From assembly GCA_031841125.1 (NCBI GenBank), contig CM063108.1:27331399-27395398 (forward strand): DNA of 64,000 nt, given 5' to 3'. Below the pieces are notes generated by a model. The model was not told the origin of the DNA, did no database searches, and worked only from the letters and a program-made list of their open reading frames with translations. A program made the position numbers and the translations under genes. This stretch comes from Acanthococcus lagerstroemiae. Its lineage: Eukaryota > Arthropoda > Insecta > Hemiptera > Eriococcidae. This document shows positions 35,060 through 47,792 of this stretch, in pieces; the stretch's first letter is position 1; the number at the start of each line of letters is the position of its first letter.

Positions 35060-38000
35060 CCTACAAATAAATTACATGCCTACCTGATACCCGAAGAATG
35101 TCCGGGAACGCTGCCGCCTGTGACGAATGGGAAGCTCTGACTTCAGAAGAATGGTCTACGTGAATTTACGCGTTGAGCATAAAACATAATGAGAAAAACG
35201 CGATATTTTTCAAATCGACCACGAATAACGCGCACTACTTTTCGATACAAGCATAAGGCTTTTTAACAACGAACACTAATCTTCTCGGACGAACACCACT
35301 TTTCGAACTAACACGACACTTTTCGGACGAACACTACTTCTCAACGGACACGACACTTTTCAGGCGAACGCGATTTTTTAAAAACTAATTTGACTTTTCA
35401 CATGAACACGAATTCGCGAACAATCGCACTTCACGAGATTAAAAAAAAGAGAGGAAACAAGGGGGAAAGGAAATAAGCTTGAAATTGAAAGTCGTGTATA
35501 ATCCTATTGAGTTAATTCATTCATATCTTCACTGTTTACAGTCGAGAAGACTATACAGAAAGAAATCCTCAGGAGATGCGAAAATACATTGGCTTTCTTA
35601 TTTAAAGAGTGATAACAAAGCCCGGATGTTCATGCAGTCCAGACTGGCTAAATGTAGATTAAAAATTGAGGACCATGCCTTATGGTGTAGGAATGGAGAC
35701 TCCCAAAGGCTAATGGAGTAAACCCTAACAGAAAATCCTCGGAGAAAGCAAGGGGAAACTCCTCTTAGTATCTTCCCACGAAAATCCGTCACGGCTTCGT
35801 TCACTGTTAAATGTTCCGGTGATTTAAATAGCTCTCCGATCGGATCTCTGGAGAGAGCGACCATGAATGAAGCAGCAGTGTCAATTCGAAACAAAATACA
35901 CGAAATAGCTACGTGGAACGTCCACGGCTTAGGACACGTTGGAAAGTTTCAAACAACTGAAAGAGAGATGAACAAGGCCGATAGGTATAGCAGCTGAGTA
36001 TATCGGCGCGAGGCTCGGCGCGAAAGAAATAAGTAAATTCAGGAGCAGAATCCAGACCGAACTGCAGAACCACGAAACGAACGAGTCACCGAACCAGATG
36101 TGGAAGACCTTTCAAGACACCACACAGAAGATAACTGCGGAATTAGCAAAAGAAAAAAAGAGAAAACCATCCAAGTCTTGCCGGATATCGGAGGAAATGA
36201 TCAGAGAAATCGAAAACCGAAGACATCTGAAGGCAGAAGGTAAACAATACAACAGAGAATACAGAAGGACTTCGGCGCGAGTAAAAGAAGAGGCTGAAGA
36301 AGAGACAAAAATGCGTAGTACGAGGACATCTGTAAGAAAACTAAGGAACACAAAGAGCAAAATGAAACTAGAGGGCTAAGTTCTAGGAAATAAAATGAAT
36401 TACCAGATTCTTTAAACTCCGCATATCTGCGGCTGAAGATGACGATTCAATACTTCTCACTGACCGAAACCAAACTGCAGAGAGATGGAGAAGCTATTGC
36501 CAGCAGCTCTATTAAGACTCTGGGGGGAAACTCGGCAAAGTACCACCACGGAGCTAATCATCTTGAAGGACGAAGTTCGTACAGCCATTAGAAAGCTGCG
36601 GCGCAACAAAGCACCCGGCGAGAATGGCGTTACAGCAGAGATGATATAAGGCAACCGGGGAAGCTGGAGTCGATACTTACATTGCACTACCTAAATCTGC
36701 TGCAATGTGTGGTAGAAAGGAGTGTGGATAGAGGACTGGATACGGTCAGTGTCTGTCCTACTTCACAAGAGGGACAGCACTAGCGTCTGTGGGCATTATC
36801 AAACTATCTCACTACTGTCACACCCAAGAAAAATGCTCCTGAATATCCTACATAAACGGCTATGCTATTACTTAAGTGATGAAATGCCAAAAGAGCCTGA
36901 TTGCAGTTATAAGAACCCTATACGCAGACGACAAAGCAGTGGTAAGTCTTCAGGAGGGGCATTCACTCGATTCTGAAACATCTAGAGGAGTGAGGCAGGG
37001 TTGCACTTTATCAGCTATACTTTTCAACATCTACGGTGAATATATTACTTATGAGAAAAAGTCTGGATAGATGGACCAGTGAAGTATGAGAGGATGAGCT
37101 GAAAATCAGCAATCTGAGATTTGCTGATGACACAACCTATGCGCCGACTCGGAAAGCGAACTGAGACTGCTGATTTGGATCACGTCAAAAAGAACAGCAC
37201 GACCTCGGTCCCATGCTAAATCGAAGCAAGACCAATATCATGATAGTCGATCGAGCGCACACACTCCCAAGGTCGGACGCCTCAAAGAACTTTGAGAAAA
37301 TGGAGAAATTTCTGTACCTCGGTTCTCTGACTGATAGCAATAGAGGAAGCACTGCTGAAATAAGAAGAAGAATCATCACAGCAAGAGAGGCCACGATCAA
37401 ACTAACATGAATATGGAAAGATCGAAGCCTGACTAGAAATACAAAGCTGCGCCTTTCAAGAACCCTCGTGTCCCCATCTTCTTCGATGGCGCTGAAACAT
37501 ATGGACGATAGAAGCCGACGACCGCAGGAAAATAGAGACATTCGAAATGTGGACGTATGGAAGGATGTTGGAAAAATATGCTAGACTGCGAAGAACATGA
37601 ATTTATCGATTCTGAGTAAACCACGAATACAACAGCGCTTATCATCTATATGCTACCAAAGAATCCTGCGTTTCTTCGGACACACTGTTCGGAGACCGGA
37701 CGACAACATGTTGGTCGTACAGGTTAATATCGAAAGGAAAAAATCCACGGGATGCTCACCGAAAAGATGGCTCGATTAGACTGAGGATGTGTCCGATAGG
37801 AGACTAGAACGGCTAATGCGGAATGCCGAAGACCGCGAGGAATGGCAAGTGTTCGTGAACGAGATAGTTGAGACAATTGGTGGATTCCCAAGAGCTTAGT
37901 CATGAGCAATGGACTCACGATGATAGTGCAATCAGAAAAGTTGAAAAATTACTAAACTGTAGATGTCTAAACAGAAGACCAAAAGAAAACCAGAAATATA

Positions 38001-38070
38001 TCAGTACTAAACTACCTCCTAACACTATCACGTTAGGGTAAGCATTCCTCAAGAGCGAATAGAAAATAGT
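35060..38070. repeat. Tandem unit copy 3, interrupted by a LINE
   Basis: The left part (35060-35525) carries the TACCTGATACCCGAAG start, the minisatellite and the CCTATTGAGTTA block. The match to copies 1 and 2 resumes near 37975 with GACCAAAAGAAAACCAG and AAACTACCTCC. The ~2.45 kb between is LINE sequence. Confidence 0.65.
35530..37965 (+). pseudogene. Endonuclease-RT LINE, truncated and decayed
   Basis: The endonuclease start IATWNVHGLG lies at about 35904-35933, but the rest of the endonuclease is mostly deleted. A spacer rich in K/E/R follows (36098-36379). The RT N-terminal block VRTAIRKLRRNKAPG lies near 36570-36620, SRGVRQGCTLSAILFNIY near 36980-37030, and the catalytic box LRFADDT near 37114-37134. 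The YLGSLTDSNRGSTAEIRRRI block near 37315-37375 and a downstream W/ILRFFGHTVRRPDD block near 37650-37710 are typical of this LINE group. Stops and frameshifts throughout. A related minus-strand copy lies at 60010-62000. Confidence 0.82.
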
Positions 38071-38289
38071 CGAACCGTTAATGAAAACTGAGTAATATTA
38101 TTCAAGACTGAGGTAAGCAGCCGATAATGTTCACATTTTCATTTTCGAAGCACCAACATTTGAAAATGTTTATGGATCACATCGGAGATATTAGATTTGT
38201 TTAACAAACGTAGAAAAACTAAAAATAGTGATGTAGCTAGCTATATACAAAATCCAGCATAAGATACAACAAAAACTCCGAAAAGCTAA

Positions 38290-39440
38290 AGAGGACACAT
38301 CTTCGAAGAAAAATGTCTATAAAAAATCTCCGTGTACACGATGACTACAATTTACACAAAAAATTGAAGGTGACTGCAGGAGTGTATTGGTTAAGAAGAC
38401 CAATGACGCTAAAAAATGATGACGGCAGACCAATAGCAAGAAACTGTGGGAACGGCATATTCGCTACATATTCAGTGACGACTGCAATGAATTGACATCG
38501 GAATCCCTTGAAAATAATGAAAATATTCTCCATATACTACAAGATGAAGTTCAGCATGATGTTAAAAACGCCAAAACATGTAGGGCTCCAGGACCAGACG
38601 AAGTAATAATGTTGAAATAATCAAGACCTTCGATGAAAATGAAATAAAGCTCATTACTAAGCTGTTCAACAGAATTTACACCACTGGCCATATACCAAAG
38701 AAGTAGTTGACATCAACGTTTATTCAACTAGGTACTCAAAGTTAACTGAACACAGACATGCAAACTTATTAGTTTGATGTGCCATACAATGAACATTTTC
38801 CTGAAAATCGTTCACGCCAAAAAACGAGAAAAATTCGATTTTTTGGCTTCAAAGGCGGACTTGGAACGAGAAGCATTATTTCCTATGGATATTTTAATCC
38901 AGAAGATGAAAGAGAATCGGCGAACGATGTATCTAACCTTTCTTAACTTTGAGAAAGCGCTCAACAGAGTACGTCATGAAATTAATCGAAACTTTGAGAA
39001 ATACTGGAATCGATGCAAATGATACACACGAATTATAAAAAACCTATACCAACAGCAAACTGCGGCAGTCTCAAGGGGCAACGGCAGAAACGGAAGAATT
39101 GAAAATCGAACGCGGCGTAAGAAGAGCTTCATTTTGTCGCCAATTCTGTTTAATGTCCATGCTGACGCAGCTATTTTCAGATATCAAGGCAGACACCCGA
39201 GTCAAATACGATACTTCGATGACACCGCGTTATTCTGGCACAAAGCGCAAAAAACAAAAAATCCTTGGTATTGGCCATAGAAAAAGAATACGACACGTAT
39301 GGAATTACAACTGACGCCAAGAAGAGACACAGAACCCGAAAACTCAGAAATAGTCCTGGAAAATGACAAAATACAGATGGTCGACCAGTTGAAGTACCTT
39401 GGAGCATAGGTAATAAGAGTACATTATAAAAAACATAACG
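38290..39440 (+). pseudogene. Second LINE family, RT fragment
   Basis: Translated blocks in order: HDVKNAKTCRAPGPDEV near 38555-38605, FNRIYTTGHIPK near 38667-38703, then FLNFEKALNRVRHE near 38938-38980, ILSPILFNVHADA near 39130-39170, a YFDDTALFW catalytic box near 39210-39240 and a LKYLGA block near 39390. About 1.1 kb, with many stops. It differs in sequence from the R1-like element and from the 35.5-kb LINE. Confidence 0.72.
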
Positions 39441-39449
39441 TGCAATCAT

Positions 39450-40600
39450 TTAGCTGATAAAGATTTACCAAAAACTGAACTTGTCCATGGGCTCAAAAAC
39501 CTATTACTGCACGAACATTCGAGCTCTAGTCATTATGGTTTCCCAATACCTATACCAAATCGGTTAACTATAGAGTCAGCATTAATTTCTCAACATAAGA
39601 AATAAAATTGAGGTACTTTCAATTGCAAATTTTTCCATCCCTTTCCTCAAAAAAGAAACTAGCACAAATCTTCGGAAAATTTAAATGTAGTCTGTGTTGT
39701 CCATTCACATATTCATCGATGTTTTTCTTCAAGTTCTTCCGTATATTCATCGCCGATGTTTCTAAACTTCAGGTCTGCTTGGTTATTCCTAAAAATATGA
39801 AAATGTAATTAATTACAGCTGTACAACTGAAAACTACTTGATAAAACTTTTATTCTAGGTTCAGGTGTATAATATAACAAAATTTCAAGGAAAGTGGGAA
39901 TTAGAGACTTTTAGGCTAAATGTCGAGCAGTAGCAAATGAAGATACAAAAAGGTCGAGTCTCCAGCTTACATTTTTATATTAATACATATTTAAAATTCT
40001 TGATTCCTATTTAATGAATTTGACAATACCTATCGTCAAGAAATACAATACCACACGTTTTAATAAACATTAAATCAAACTCAGAACCAGATTAGTATCT
40101 GGGAATTTCTGAGAGATACAGGAGGGGTGGGGGTAGTTTCAACTCATGAGACAATATAAAAAGTATGAGAAATAGCTTGGGAGAAAGAGCGATCGTATAG
40201 ATCAAGATTCCACGGAAAATTCAGCTATCAAGTCGATCGGTCAAGGGTAGGAGGTGTGAGTCTTCATTTTTACCTTTATGTTGAGCTAACAGAATTATCG
40301 GGACGCGGGTCAACTTCTAGGGAGGATTCATTATAAGGAACACGGAGAATTTCACGAAAATCGAGAAAATTCTGATAATATATTACTTGCTCGTGAGATC
40401 GCAATTGGAATTTGCTTCGATTGTATGGAACCCAGCGACGGCCGGTATTTTTCCATTTGATAATACATCAACAAATCAATCTTCAAAATTAACAATCTTC
40501 ACATTCTTAACAATTTTATTGCTATCACAGAATGAGTGGTAGCGGTGTTATTGGTGGGATGAAAAGATAATAACGGCTCATAACTGTTCGTATTTGTTTT
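39450..40600. other. No gene recognised
   Basis: AT-rich sequence without an ORF of note, inverted ends or clear repeats. Confidence 0.4.
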
Positions 40601-40608
40601 AAGACGAT

Positions 40609-40978
40609 CAGGGACGTACCGATAGGGGGACGGGACAACTTACCCTTCGGTAGGAATTTTTCACTCAGCAATTAGGAAAATTTACCATTTCAGTTATAAG
40701 TTGAGAACACTGGACTGCTGTACTTCTATGTTTCTTACAGGAACGAAAGTAGGGGCACGGGGGGCAGCTTGCCCCCAAGCCTCCACACTAAAGTTAGGAA
40801 ATTTTAGTACATGGATCAAAAGTTGGAAAAATTCAACAATTCCAAAGGGTTAATTTATTTAGCCAATACAGAAAAATGCTGATATGTGGGAATTTTGAGT
40901 TGAGTCAGTTGAGACATTAACAATTACAACAATTAGTAGCCCCCCCCCCCACGGAAAAAATTCTTCGGTACTTCCCTG
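40609..40978. mobile_element. hAT-type MITE (TIR CAGGGACGTACCGA)
   Basis: The left end CAGGGACGTACCGA pairs with TTCGGTACTTCCCTG at the right. TSDs AAGACGAT (40601-40608) and AAGATGAT (40979-40986) differ at one base. The interior contains poly-G and poly-C tracts facing each other. Confidence 0.85.
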
Positions 40979-41539
40979 AAGATGATATGCATCAGTTCTG
41001 ACTTGAAATAAAAATTATCGAGAAAAATTGAGACCTGTGTTCAATTCTAAATGAAAAATTCTTTTGAATCTTGGATCATACACTGAAACTGAAGATGCAA
41101 AAAAGAATTCACGGTACGTTAAAGCTCAAATCTGGTAGTTTCAACTTTCAACTTCATTGCGTTATCAATCAACCTCTACATACTGTAAATGTGTAAATTT
41201 CAGAAACTTGGTGATTTGGATCCTATGTATGTACATTTTTTTCCCCCTCAGGCGCAAAATAACCGGTTAACCGACATATTGTGTCAGTTATATCTAGTCA
41301 AAAAGAAAAAAGAAAAAAACATGTGAAGAAATAACCAGCTAACCGAAAACCGGTTATTGAAAAATTTTTGACAAGCCTAGTATTTACTACTACTCTAAGC
41401 ATTTATATTCAGTTCTCTGTATATTTGTACTCGCTAATCCAAAGGTAGTATTACCAATTTTTCAGCATCTCTTTTGCCATCTGGGAATGAACGGAACTGG
41501 ATGTTATATTATGAATTGAATTAACAACACAGAGGTAAC

Positions 41540-42690
41540 AGGTAAGTGTATACGTGATTACAGAGTTCCAAGAAAACTAGGCACATTTCACTTTCGAAGT
41601 TTATAAGAGAATTTCAAGTATAGCCTATCCTGGTTTCGTTCAACTTGTTATATTCACAGATTACAACTGAATAATTCAATAAATTTACTACGCTTGTTTT
41701 GATTTAAGGAAACTGCTGATCATAATACTTGCAATTGTTTGAAGAAATTAATCGTCAAATGGAATGCGCGTATTGAGATGGTTGCTGAGTAGCTGTAATG
41801 TAGAATTCAATTAAGTACGACAACTTCCGCAAAGAACGCAGTATAGAGTCACGAGTGGTATTCTCCAACATTAGCGACCAGTAGCAATGAAATCTGCATT
41901 ATGTCAAGTAAGTAAAAGTGATTACAGAAAATTCCAAGAAAACCGCAAGCACATTTTACTTAGGGAAATTTATAAGATAGACTTTCACGCAGCCTATCAT
42001 CCTCGTTCCACTCAATTGGTGACATTTACAAATTATAACTGGATAATTCAATACATTTACTGCGTTTGTTTCAATTTGTGGAAACTGCTGATCATAATAC
42101 TTACATTTGTTTGAAAAAATGAATCGTCAAATGGGCTATGCTTTGAGATCGCCGCTGAGTAGGTGTCACGTAGAATTCAATTACGACAACTTCCGCTGGA
42201 AACGCAGTATAGAGTCACGAGTGGTCTTCTCCAACATTAGCGACCAGTATACATGCAATGAAATCGCCACTCTTGAAGTAATAAAAGTAATAAAAGTGAT
42301 TACAGAAAATTCCAAAAAAACCGAGGACATTTTACTTGGGAAGTTTATAAGAGAATTTCACGCAGCCTATCCTATAGTTTCGTTCAATTTGTGATATTTA
42401 CAAATTAACTACAACTGGATAATTCAATACATTTACTACGTTCGTTTTAATTTGTGGAAACTGCTGATCATATAATATGTACTTACATTTGTTTCAAGAA
42501 ATGAATCGTCAAATGGGATGCACATCGAGATCATCGCTGCAGGAACTAATCGCCGTGTTCAACCTTTGACTGGGTACCGTGTAGAATTCAAATAAGAAAA
42601 ACGCAATGTAGTGTCACAAGTGGCCTTCTCTAACATTATACCGACGAGAGTATACATGCAATGAATCTGCACTCTCTGTCAAGAAATATA
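41540..42690. repeat. Three tandem copies of a ~370-bp unit
   Basis: The phrase GTGATTACAGAxxTTCCAA starts at about 41552, 41918 and 42297 (periods about 366 and 378). Each unit ends with GAGTCACGAGTGG, TTCTCCAACATTAGCGACCA and AATGAAATC. The ORFs at 41887-42394 fall in the repeat and are not conserved between units. Confidence 0.85.
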
Positions 42691-42699
42691 AATTCCAGT

Positions 42700-44400
42700 T
42701 TTTAGTAACGATAGGAGTACTCTAACAGATGAAAGCTAAACACATGCAGCCTATGAGAATTCAAATTCAAAGGGTTCACTAAATGCTAGATAGCTATTAC
42801 TATTGCTTCCGGATGACAACTTATAGAAGTATCAAAATATATTACAATATTTCTCAGATCTACAAGTATTGCAGCTATTTGAGTCAGTTTTATTCCCGTG
42901 TTCAACTGAATTTCACACATCGCAGTTTTGAACTGCATAACGTACATCTGGAAATATGTATCTAGTATACCAAGCTAACAAGAGATAAGAATCTTTATGC
43001 GAATACATACATAACTGGGATTCAACTGACTTCAATCTGGTAAAGGCAACTCCACCGTTTCTTCTAACTTCATCACAATACTATGTCGCATACCTAGCAG
43101 ATAATTGAATCATTACTTCCGAGGAGTGATCATCAATGGACCTACAAAATGATACACTCGTTTTATTCTTATTCATAACTGCACACAGGAAGTCGTTCAG
43201 TTCTAAGAAAATGCAATTTATTCCAATCAGAGCCCAGTGGTAATTTCTTCCGCGCAAATGTCAATAAGAATCATCACAAATATCATCTTTAACCAGAAGC
43301 CGGTGAAACAAAAGTATTCAATGTACTGTGTTGCGAGATATGCCGACATACACGCCAACTTAATTCAACATAAGCCAAGGTAATCGAATGTAGTCTACAC
43401 AAGCAGCAGATCCGACGACGAACTTCCACGATCTTTATATTCATTGTTTCCATTCCACTCCAGAACGAATTTCAATCACCGAATTAAACCACTGAGTTGT
43501 GCAAGCAGCATATTCCAAGGATATGCAACTTCTGACACACCCGACTTAATCCCAGCCTTAGAACTGGCAGATTTACGTTAAGAGTAGGTAAAATACCGAC
43601 TGGTACACGCTTATGAGAATAATAATCGCGAAATCATTACCCAGTTTCGCATTTTACTATATTATACGTACCCAAGATACATAGAACCGCCAAGTCTGAC
43701 GAGCCGATGTTCATTCTGTTTACGCTCATTTCACTAAATACATTTTTTTTTTAAAGGAAATATGCTCAAACTATAAGCAATTTCTAATCCATTTTAAACT
43801 GAAATTCATCCTGTATTTAATTGTTTCTGTAACGCATTGACGACAGTCAAAAAATGCGAACTCATTTTCGGAAATGGCGGACTGCGACTCTTCCAGGAAC
43901 AGGGTACAAAAGAACAAGACTTAGCCTGCACAGCGAAACGTGACTAAGCTGACTAAGCCACTGAAATTGTCCAGGAAAAAAGGCCTAAAACTACGTGTTC
44001 ATTAAATCTCTTTTCCATGACACTGAAAAAGTAAATAAGGTTACCCTTCCCTTGGATGACGCAACAGATGAATCTGTCTTGTCGATGACTGTACCAATTT
44101 ACGCACACAAACACACAAATCTCCTTCTCCGTCACGTCCCATGTTGCCGGTAAGCTACGAGCTAGGACAGTTTTACCGCCAAAAGACACCTGGGTGTAAG
44201 GAAAGGTGTAAAGGCCAAGGGATAGCGGGTCCAGTACTACCAGATGTAAAGTAATCTCTTTAGTATTGCGAAAGTTCGTGATGGAAAGGAAAGGTGAAAT
44301 TTAGAATTCTTTATATTTCCAAAGAAATTCAAAGAAATCAGAATAAAAATCATGGGAATACCATGGATTTTTAGGAAGCCTACATTTCTTTTAAATATCA
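42700..44400. other. No gene recognised
   Basis: Mixed sequence with no recognisable ORF, splice chain or inverted-end element. Confidence 0.4.
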
Positions 44401-44425
44401 TTTCGAATGTTTTTGATATTTAGAG

Positions 44426-44685
44426 AAATTCAGAAACTTAGATCTGATACCACTGGCCTATGCGTCACAGGTCACACTTTGGCTTTCGGCTTAAACTTGC
44501 GACCTTCAAAAATACAGCTTCAGCTTTCGGCTTTCGGCTTTTGTGGGAATAAAGCTAGCTTTCAGCTTTTTCAATTTTTTTCATTTTCTGCTCTGGAGCC
44601 ATTATTTTGGCCCACAACTGGTTTACTGATAGGCACTAAAACATGGAGCTCCCAAAGTTGGTAGCCCTGCGTACTGAAAAGGTGA
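44426..44685. repeat. GGCTTTCGGCTTTTG-rich dispersed repeat, copy 1
   Basis: Alternating GGCTTTCGGCTTTTG and CAGCTTTCGGCTTT words, ending AAAGTTGGTAGCCCTG. The complement of that end, CAGGGCTACCAACTTT, looks like a hAT-type terminus. Related copies lie at about 45000-45260, 46680-46830, 47110-47325 and 52996-53405. Confidence 0.65.
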
Positions 44686-44999
44686 TCATGTACAATTTTC
44701 CATAAGATTACAGCAAACTTTAAGCGTTTTTAAATCAATTAGAAATTGATTTTAAGAAAAATCTCGTCCTACATTTTATTGTATTGTTACTAAACAATAG
44801 AATTACAGTCAACGCAAGTGGGTGGATTAATTATGGGCCATTTTTTTGCTTTCCTAAGGATAGTAGTATTCCCATTTAAAATTATCCATGATGACCCTTT
44901 CTTGTAGCGCTCTCTAGTGCAGGTTTTATCGCCTATGATGTATGATGTTTTTGACCCAAACCAGTCTATTTCCCTCTAGACAGAGTCTTCATTCCAGTC

Positions 45000-45260
45000 T
45001 GGAAGTTGAGTTTTCGTAATTTAGCAAACAAGCATCAGAATTTAGCCAATCAGCTTCCCAATGTAAAAAACTGCAAATTCCGTCATTTTCATCGAATTCT
45101 TCTGTATTCTTGGTGGATTTTTTTTTCTGTAAGCCGAAAGTTAGCCAAAAAAATACGGCTTTTTCAAAAATATAGCTGCCCATGTATCGGCTTGAGCTTT
45201 CGACTTTTTCATGAAAAATACGGCTGGCTTTCGGCTTTCGGGTGGCTGCAATGCTCTGCA
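45000..45260. repeat. GGCTTTCGGCTTTTG-rich repeat, copy 2
   Basis: TAGCCAAAAAAATACGGCTTTTTC, GGCTTGAGCTTTCGACTTT and GGCTGGCTTTCGGCTTTCGGG words, as in the copy at 44426-44685. No clean ends defined. Confidence 0.55.
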
Positions 45261-45589
45261 TGTAGAGTTGCAGGACTCGTTATTTTACCAAAACTTGCAG
45301 TGCAAATGTACGTAAATTTACGTAAAATTACATTGCATTTTTACCTTACAGTATTGTAATTTTCTAAAAATTGCATAATTTCTGTAAAATAACCAATAAT
45401 TACACAATTACAAAGCCAAAATCAAAACTGTGTTGACGATAATATTTTCATAAAATGTTGAATTTTCTGTTCAGCTGGGTTGGGTTTGCCGCAGGGCTGT
45501 TGAGCAGAACAATAACCGGAACAATAACCAGAACAAATCAGCTATTTTAAACGTCCATGAGCAAATTTTGAGCGGAACAAAACAAGAAG

Positions 45590-46290
45590 AATTTGGTAAT
45601 CATGTTTAAGGTCTTTTGTTCTGGGATATGAGAGCTGATAGAGGAAAGTTAATTAAGATAACACTACACACACACCAACAGCATATGGTAGGTTAAAAAG
45701 ACTTATTCAGACTGCGAAGCTGCACGCTCCGCAACAGTCGCACTTCAACCTAGGAAGATTTCATTCGGAAGAGCAACTGATCAACAGATAAAAGACCAAC
45801 ACTACTCCTAGCCGACCCTAAAAACATCAAATGAATAGCAACCAATTATCCACTTCTGAGGGAATGAAGACAACGTAATATTCACGCTAGCAGAACTGAT
45901 TCGTGTTACACAAGACATTGGTACAAACATAATGTGCACTTCAACATACTGATTTACTGATAACGTCTTTACATGCTACATATTACAACTCGTTTGCTTC
46001 TCGCTACTACTGGTAACTATGGCAACAGAAAACGTTCTTCTATATTACTCAATTCAATCAATTCAGGTGGCATCTTAGGATGAGGAAATCGTAACTTTTC
46101 ATGCGCTAAAAACTCAGCCCCTAAAAAAACTTTCACAAAAAATATCTGATCTACGCAGAACGAGAACAGGAACAAGAACACGCTGCTTATTCCAAAACCT
46201 ACAAAGATAACGAGAATTCCTTTTCCGTATTATTCCGTTTAATGCGTTCAGAATTAATTTTCTGTTTTAATGTGTTCTACGTGGTGATCA
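45590..46290 (-). repeat. Dispersed repeat, copy 2 (inverted relative to 30350-31005)
   Basis: The reverse complement of this stretch follows the 30350-30915 sequence in order, including the pol-neutral blocks ACATGATTACC, AAAAGACCTTAAACATG and GGGTCGGCTAGGAG. A further partial copy of the CTAGCC(G/A)ACCC word and neighbouring CATCAAATG occurs near 46475-46500. Confidence 0.7.
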
Positions 46291-46942
46291 AACAGACCAC
46301 TAAACATAAACATTCAAGTCTGGTCCAGTTAAGAAACATAACTGTGGCTACCCGCAATACACACCAGTATTTTGAAGTTGGAGGGGAAGGACAAGTTTAA
46401 GAACATGTTATCAGCGCTGTGAAAAAATTATGTTTTTTAACTGGACCAGACTTTAGGTAATGCTGATGCCTCCTAGCCAACCCAAAAAACATCAAATGAT
46501 TAGCGAACAATTATCAAGCATTGGCTACTAGTAGGCAAATAAACATTAATGCTAAGGTTCCTTGTACCCTCTTGCGGAGTCCGCAACCACAACAACTAGA
46601 GAAGAAGAAAAAGAAAAAAGTGATCACAATAGGCTCGGCTACTTGTACTTGTAGCCGACCCTAAAAACGCGCCATCTGTTGCAGGCTTCCGCTTTCAGCT
46701 TATCTTCCAATTATAAGAATTTTTAGCTTCTGGCTTTTAGCTTTCATACCGGGCCAAGGTTTTTTGGATTTGGATTCCGGTTTCAGATTCCACAAAAATG
46801 TGGTTTTTTCCGGCTTTTGGCTTTTGACTTTCAACTTCTATAAGCAAACTGAGTCAGGGCATCAGGGGAGGCTTACCAGTTACCGGCATTACCCCTTACT
46901 GTACTGGCCAACTGGTACTAAAAGGTACTATATACATACCAA

Positions 46943-47078
46943 GTACGGACACCCACCATACCGCGCTCGTTGATGCCGAATTGACTACGCACTACGCAGG
47001 ATGCTCCGCATAGTCGGATTTGATATCTGCTGGCACCAGCTGGCACTGTAGGATCCAAAATGACGGATGTCCGCACCT
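46943..47078. mobile_element. Palindromic MITE, family GTGCGGxAATCTGTCATTTTG
   Basis: The stretch shows inverted symmetry: GTACGGACACCCACCAT at the left faces ATGACGGATGTCCGCAC at the right, with GATGCCGAATTGACTACG and CATAGTCGGATTTGATATC inside. The better-preserved relative is at 61629-61757. Confidence 0.6.
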
Positions 47079-47109
47079 GTTATAGTACTTTACTGGTACC
47101 AGATGAGCA

Positions 47110-47325
47110 CCAAAGTTGTTGTTCATTGGCTTTGGCTTGTTAACACTTATCTAAAACATAGAAGCCGAAAAGAAGCTGAAAACGATTTGGCTTTTAGCTT
47201 TCAGCTTCCCAGCACCAGTACATTTTTTGGATTCGGATTTTGCTTGTGGCTTCCTCGAAAATACGGTTTTTTTTGGCTTTTAGCATAATTTAGCTTTCGG
47301 ATTTCAGCTGACTTCCAAGCCCTGA
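47110..47325. repeat. GGCTTTCGGCTTTTG-rich repeat, copy upstream of seipin
   Basis: Words GGCTTTTAGCTTTCAGCTTCC and GGCTTTTAGCATAATTTAGC, ending with TTCCAAGCCCTG near 47314-47325. It lies about 450 bp upstream of the seipin start codon. Confidence 0.55.
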
Positions 47326-47439
47326 TTCCGCGGAGAGCTCCCCTCGCTGATCGGCTTCGCGACGGCCAGACTCAGTTTGTGGGTACTGTTGCCTACTGTC
47401 ATCCACCGAGCTTGATGACGTAACGTCGAAAATCAACAT

Positions 47440-47792
47440 TGTCGACAATTGATAACAGCTGCAGCTGTTCCTCAGTTATCACTTGGAAGACTGAAAACTG
47501 AAATTTAAACTAAACGAGCACGATTCTACTCATGATTTAATCGTCTTTGGTCGTTGTTCGAACTTGCCAGTGTATTTTGTGTCTTATCTTCTTTCATGAT
47601 ACTTTGATCCCAAAGATAATAATCAGTTCTGTTGAATATACCTTGCACTCATTGACTTGTTCAACTAGTACTGGGCGAGAATGGTCGATGTTCGATTGTG
47701 AAAGAAGGCGTTCGAGAATGTAACATTGTAGCGCTGATCTCGGTTTTAATATCGCATTTTCGCTTTTTACATCGTTATAAATTCTCGTGATA
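47440..47792 (+). promoter_or_regulatory. Probable seipin 5' UTR/promoter stretch
   Basis: Non-repetitive sequence between the last upstream repeat and the start codon. No TATA box at a fixed distance is obvious and the transcription start cannot be placed by eye. Confidence 0.35.

Larger units (their letters stand above)
31073..35060. repeat. Tandem 1.8-2.2-kb unit, copies 1 and 2
   Basis: Copy 1 begins near 31073 and copy 2 near 32890. Shared blocks in order: TTACATGCTTACCTGATACC, a small minus-strand ORF, a ~20-bp minisatellite, a GAAA-rich stretch, CCACCACTGGGT, CTCCTCAGGGCAGCTTG, a 213-bp segment that is identical in both copies (32099-32311 and 33896-34108), and a GTCAATAAAGCACC block. 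Copy 3 begins near 35060 and is split by a LINE. Low divergence between copies 1 and 2 implies recent duplication or gene conversion. Confidence 0.85.

Noticed and set aside
41887..42394. Two overlapping ORFs (75 and 95 aa) as a gene
   Set aside because: They lie in the ~370-bp tandem units and are not preserved from unit to unit.
47787..47792. Upstream GTG as seipin start
   Set aside because: Nuclear genes rarely start at GTG, and an ATG lies two codons downstream.
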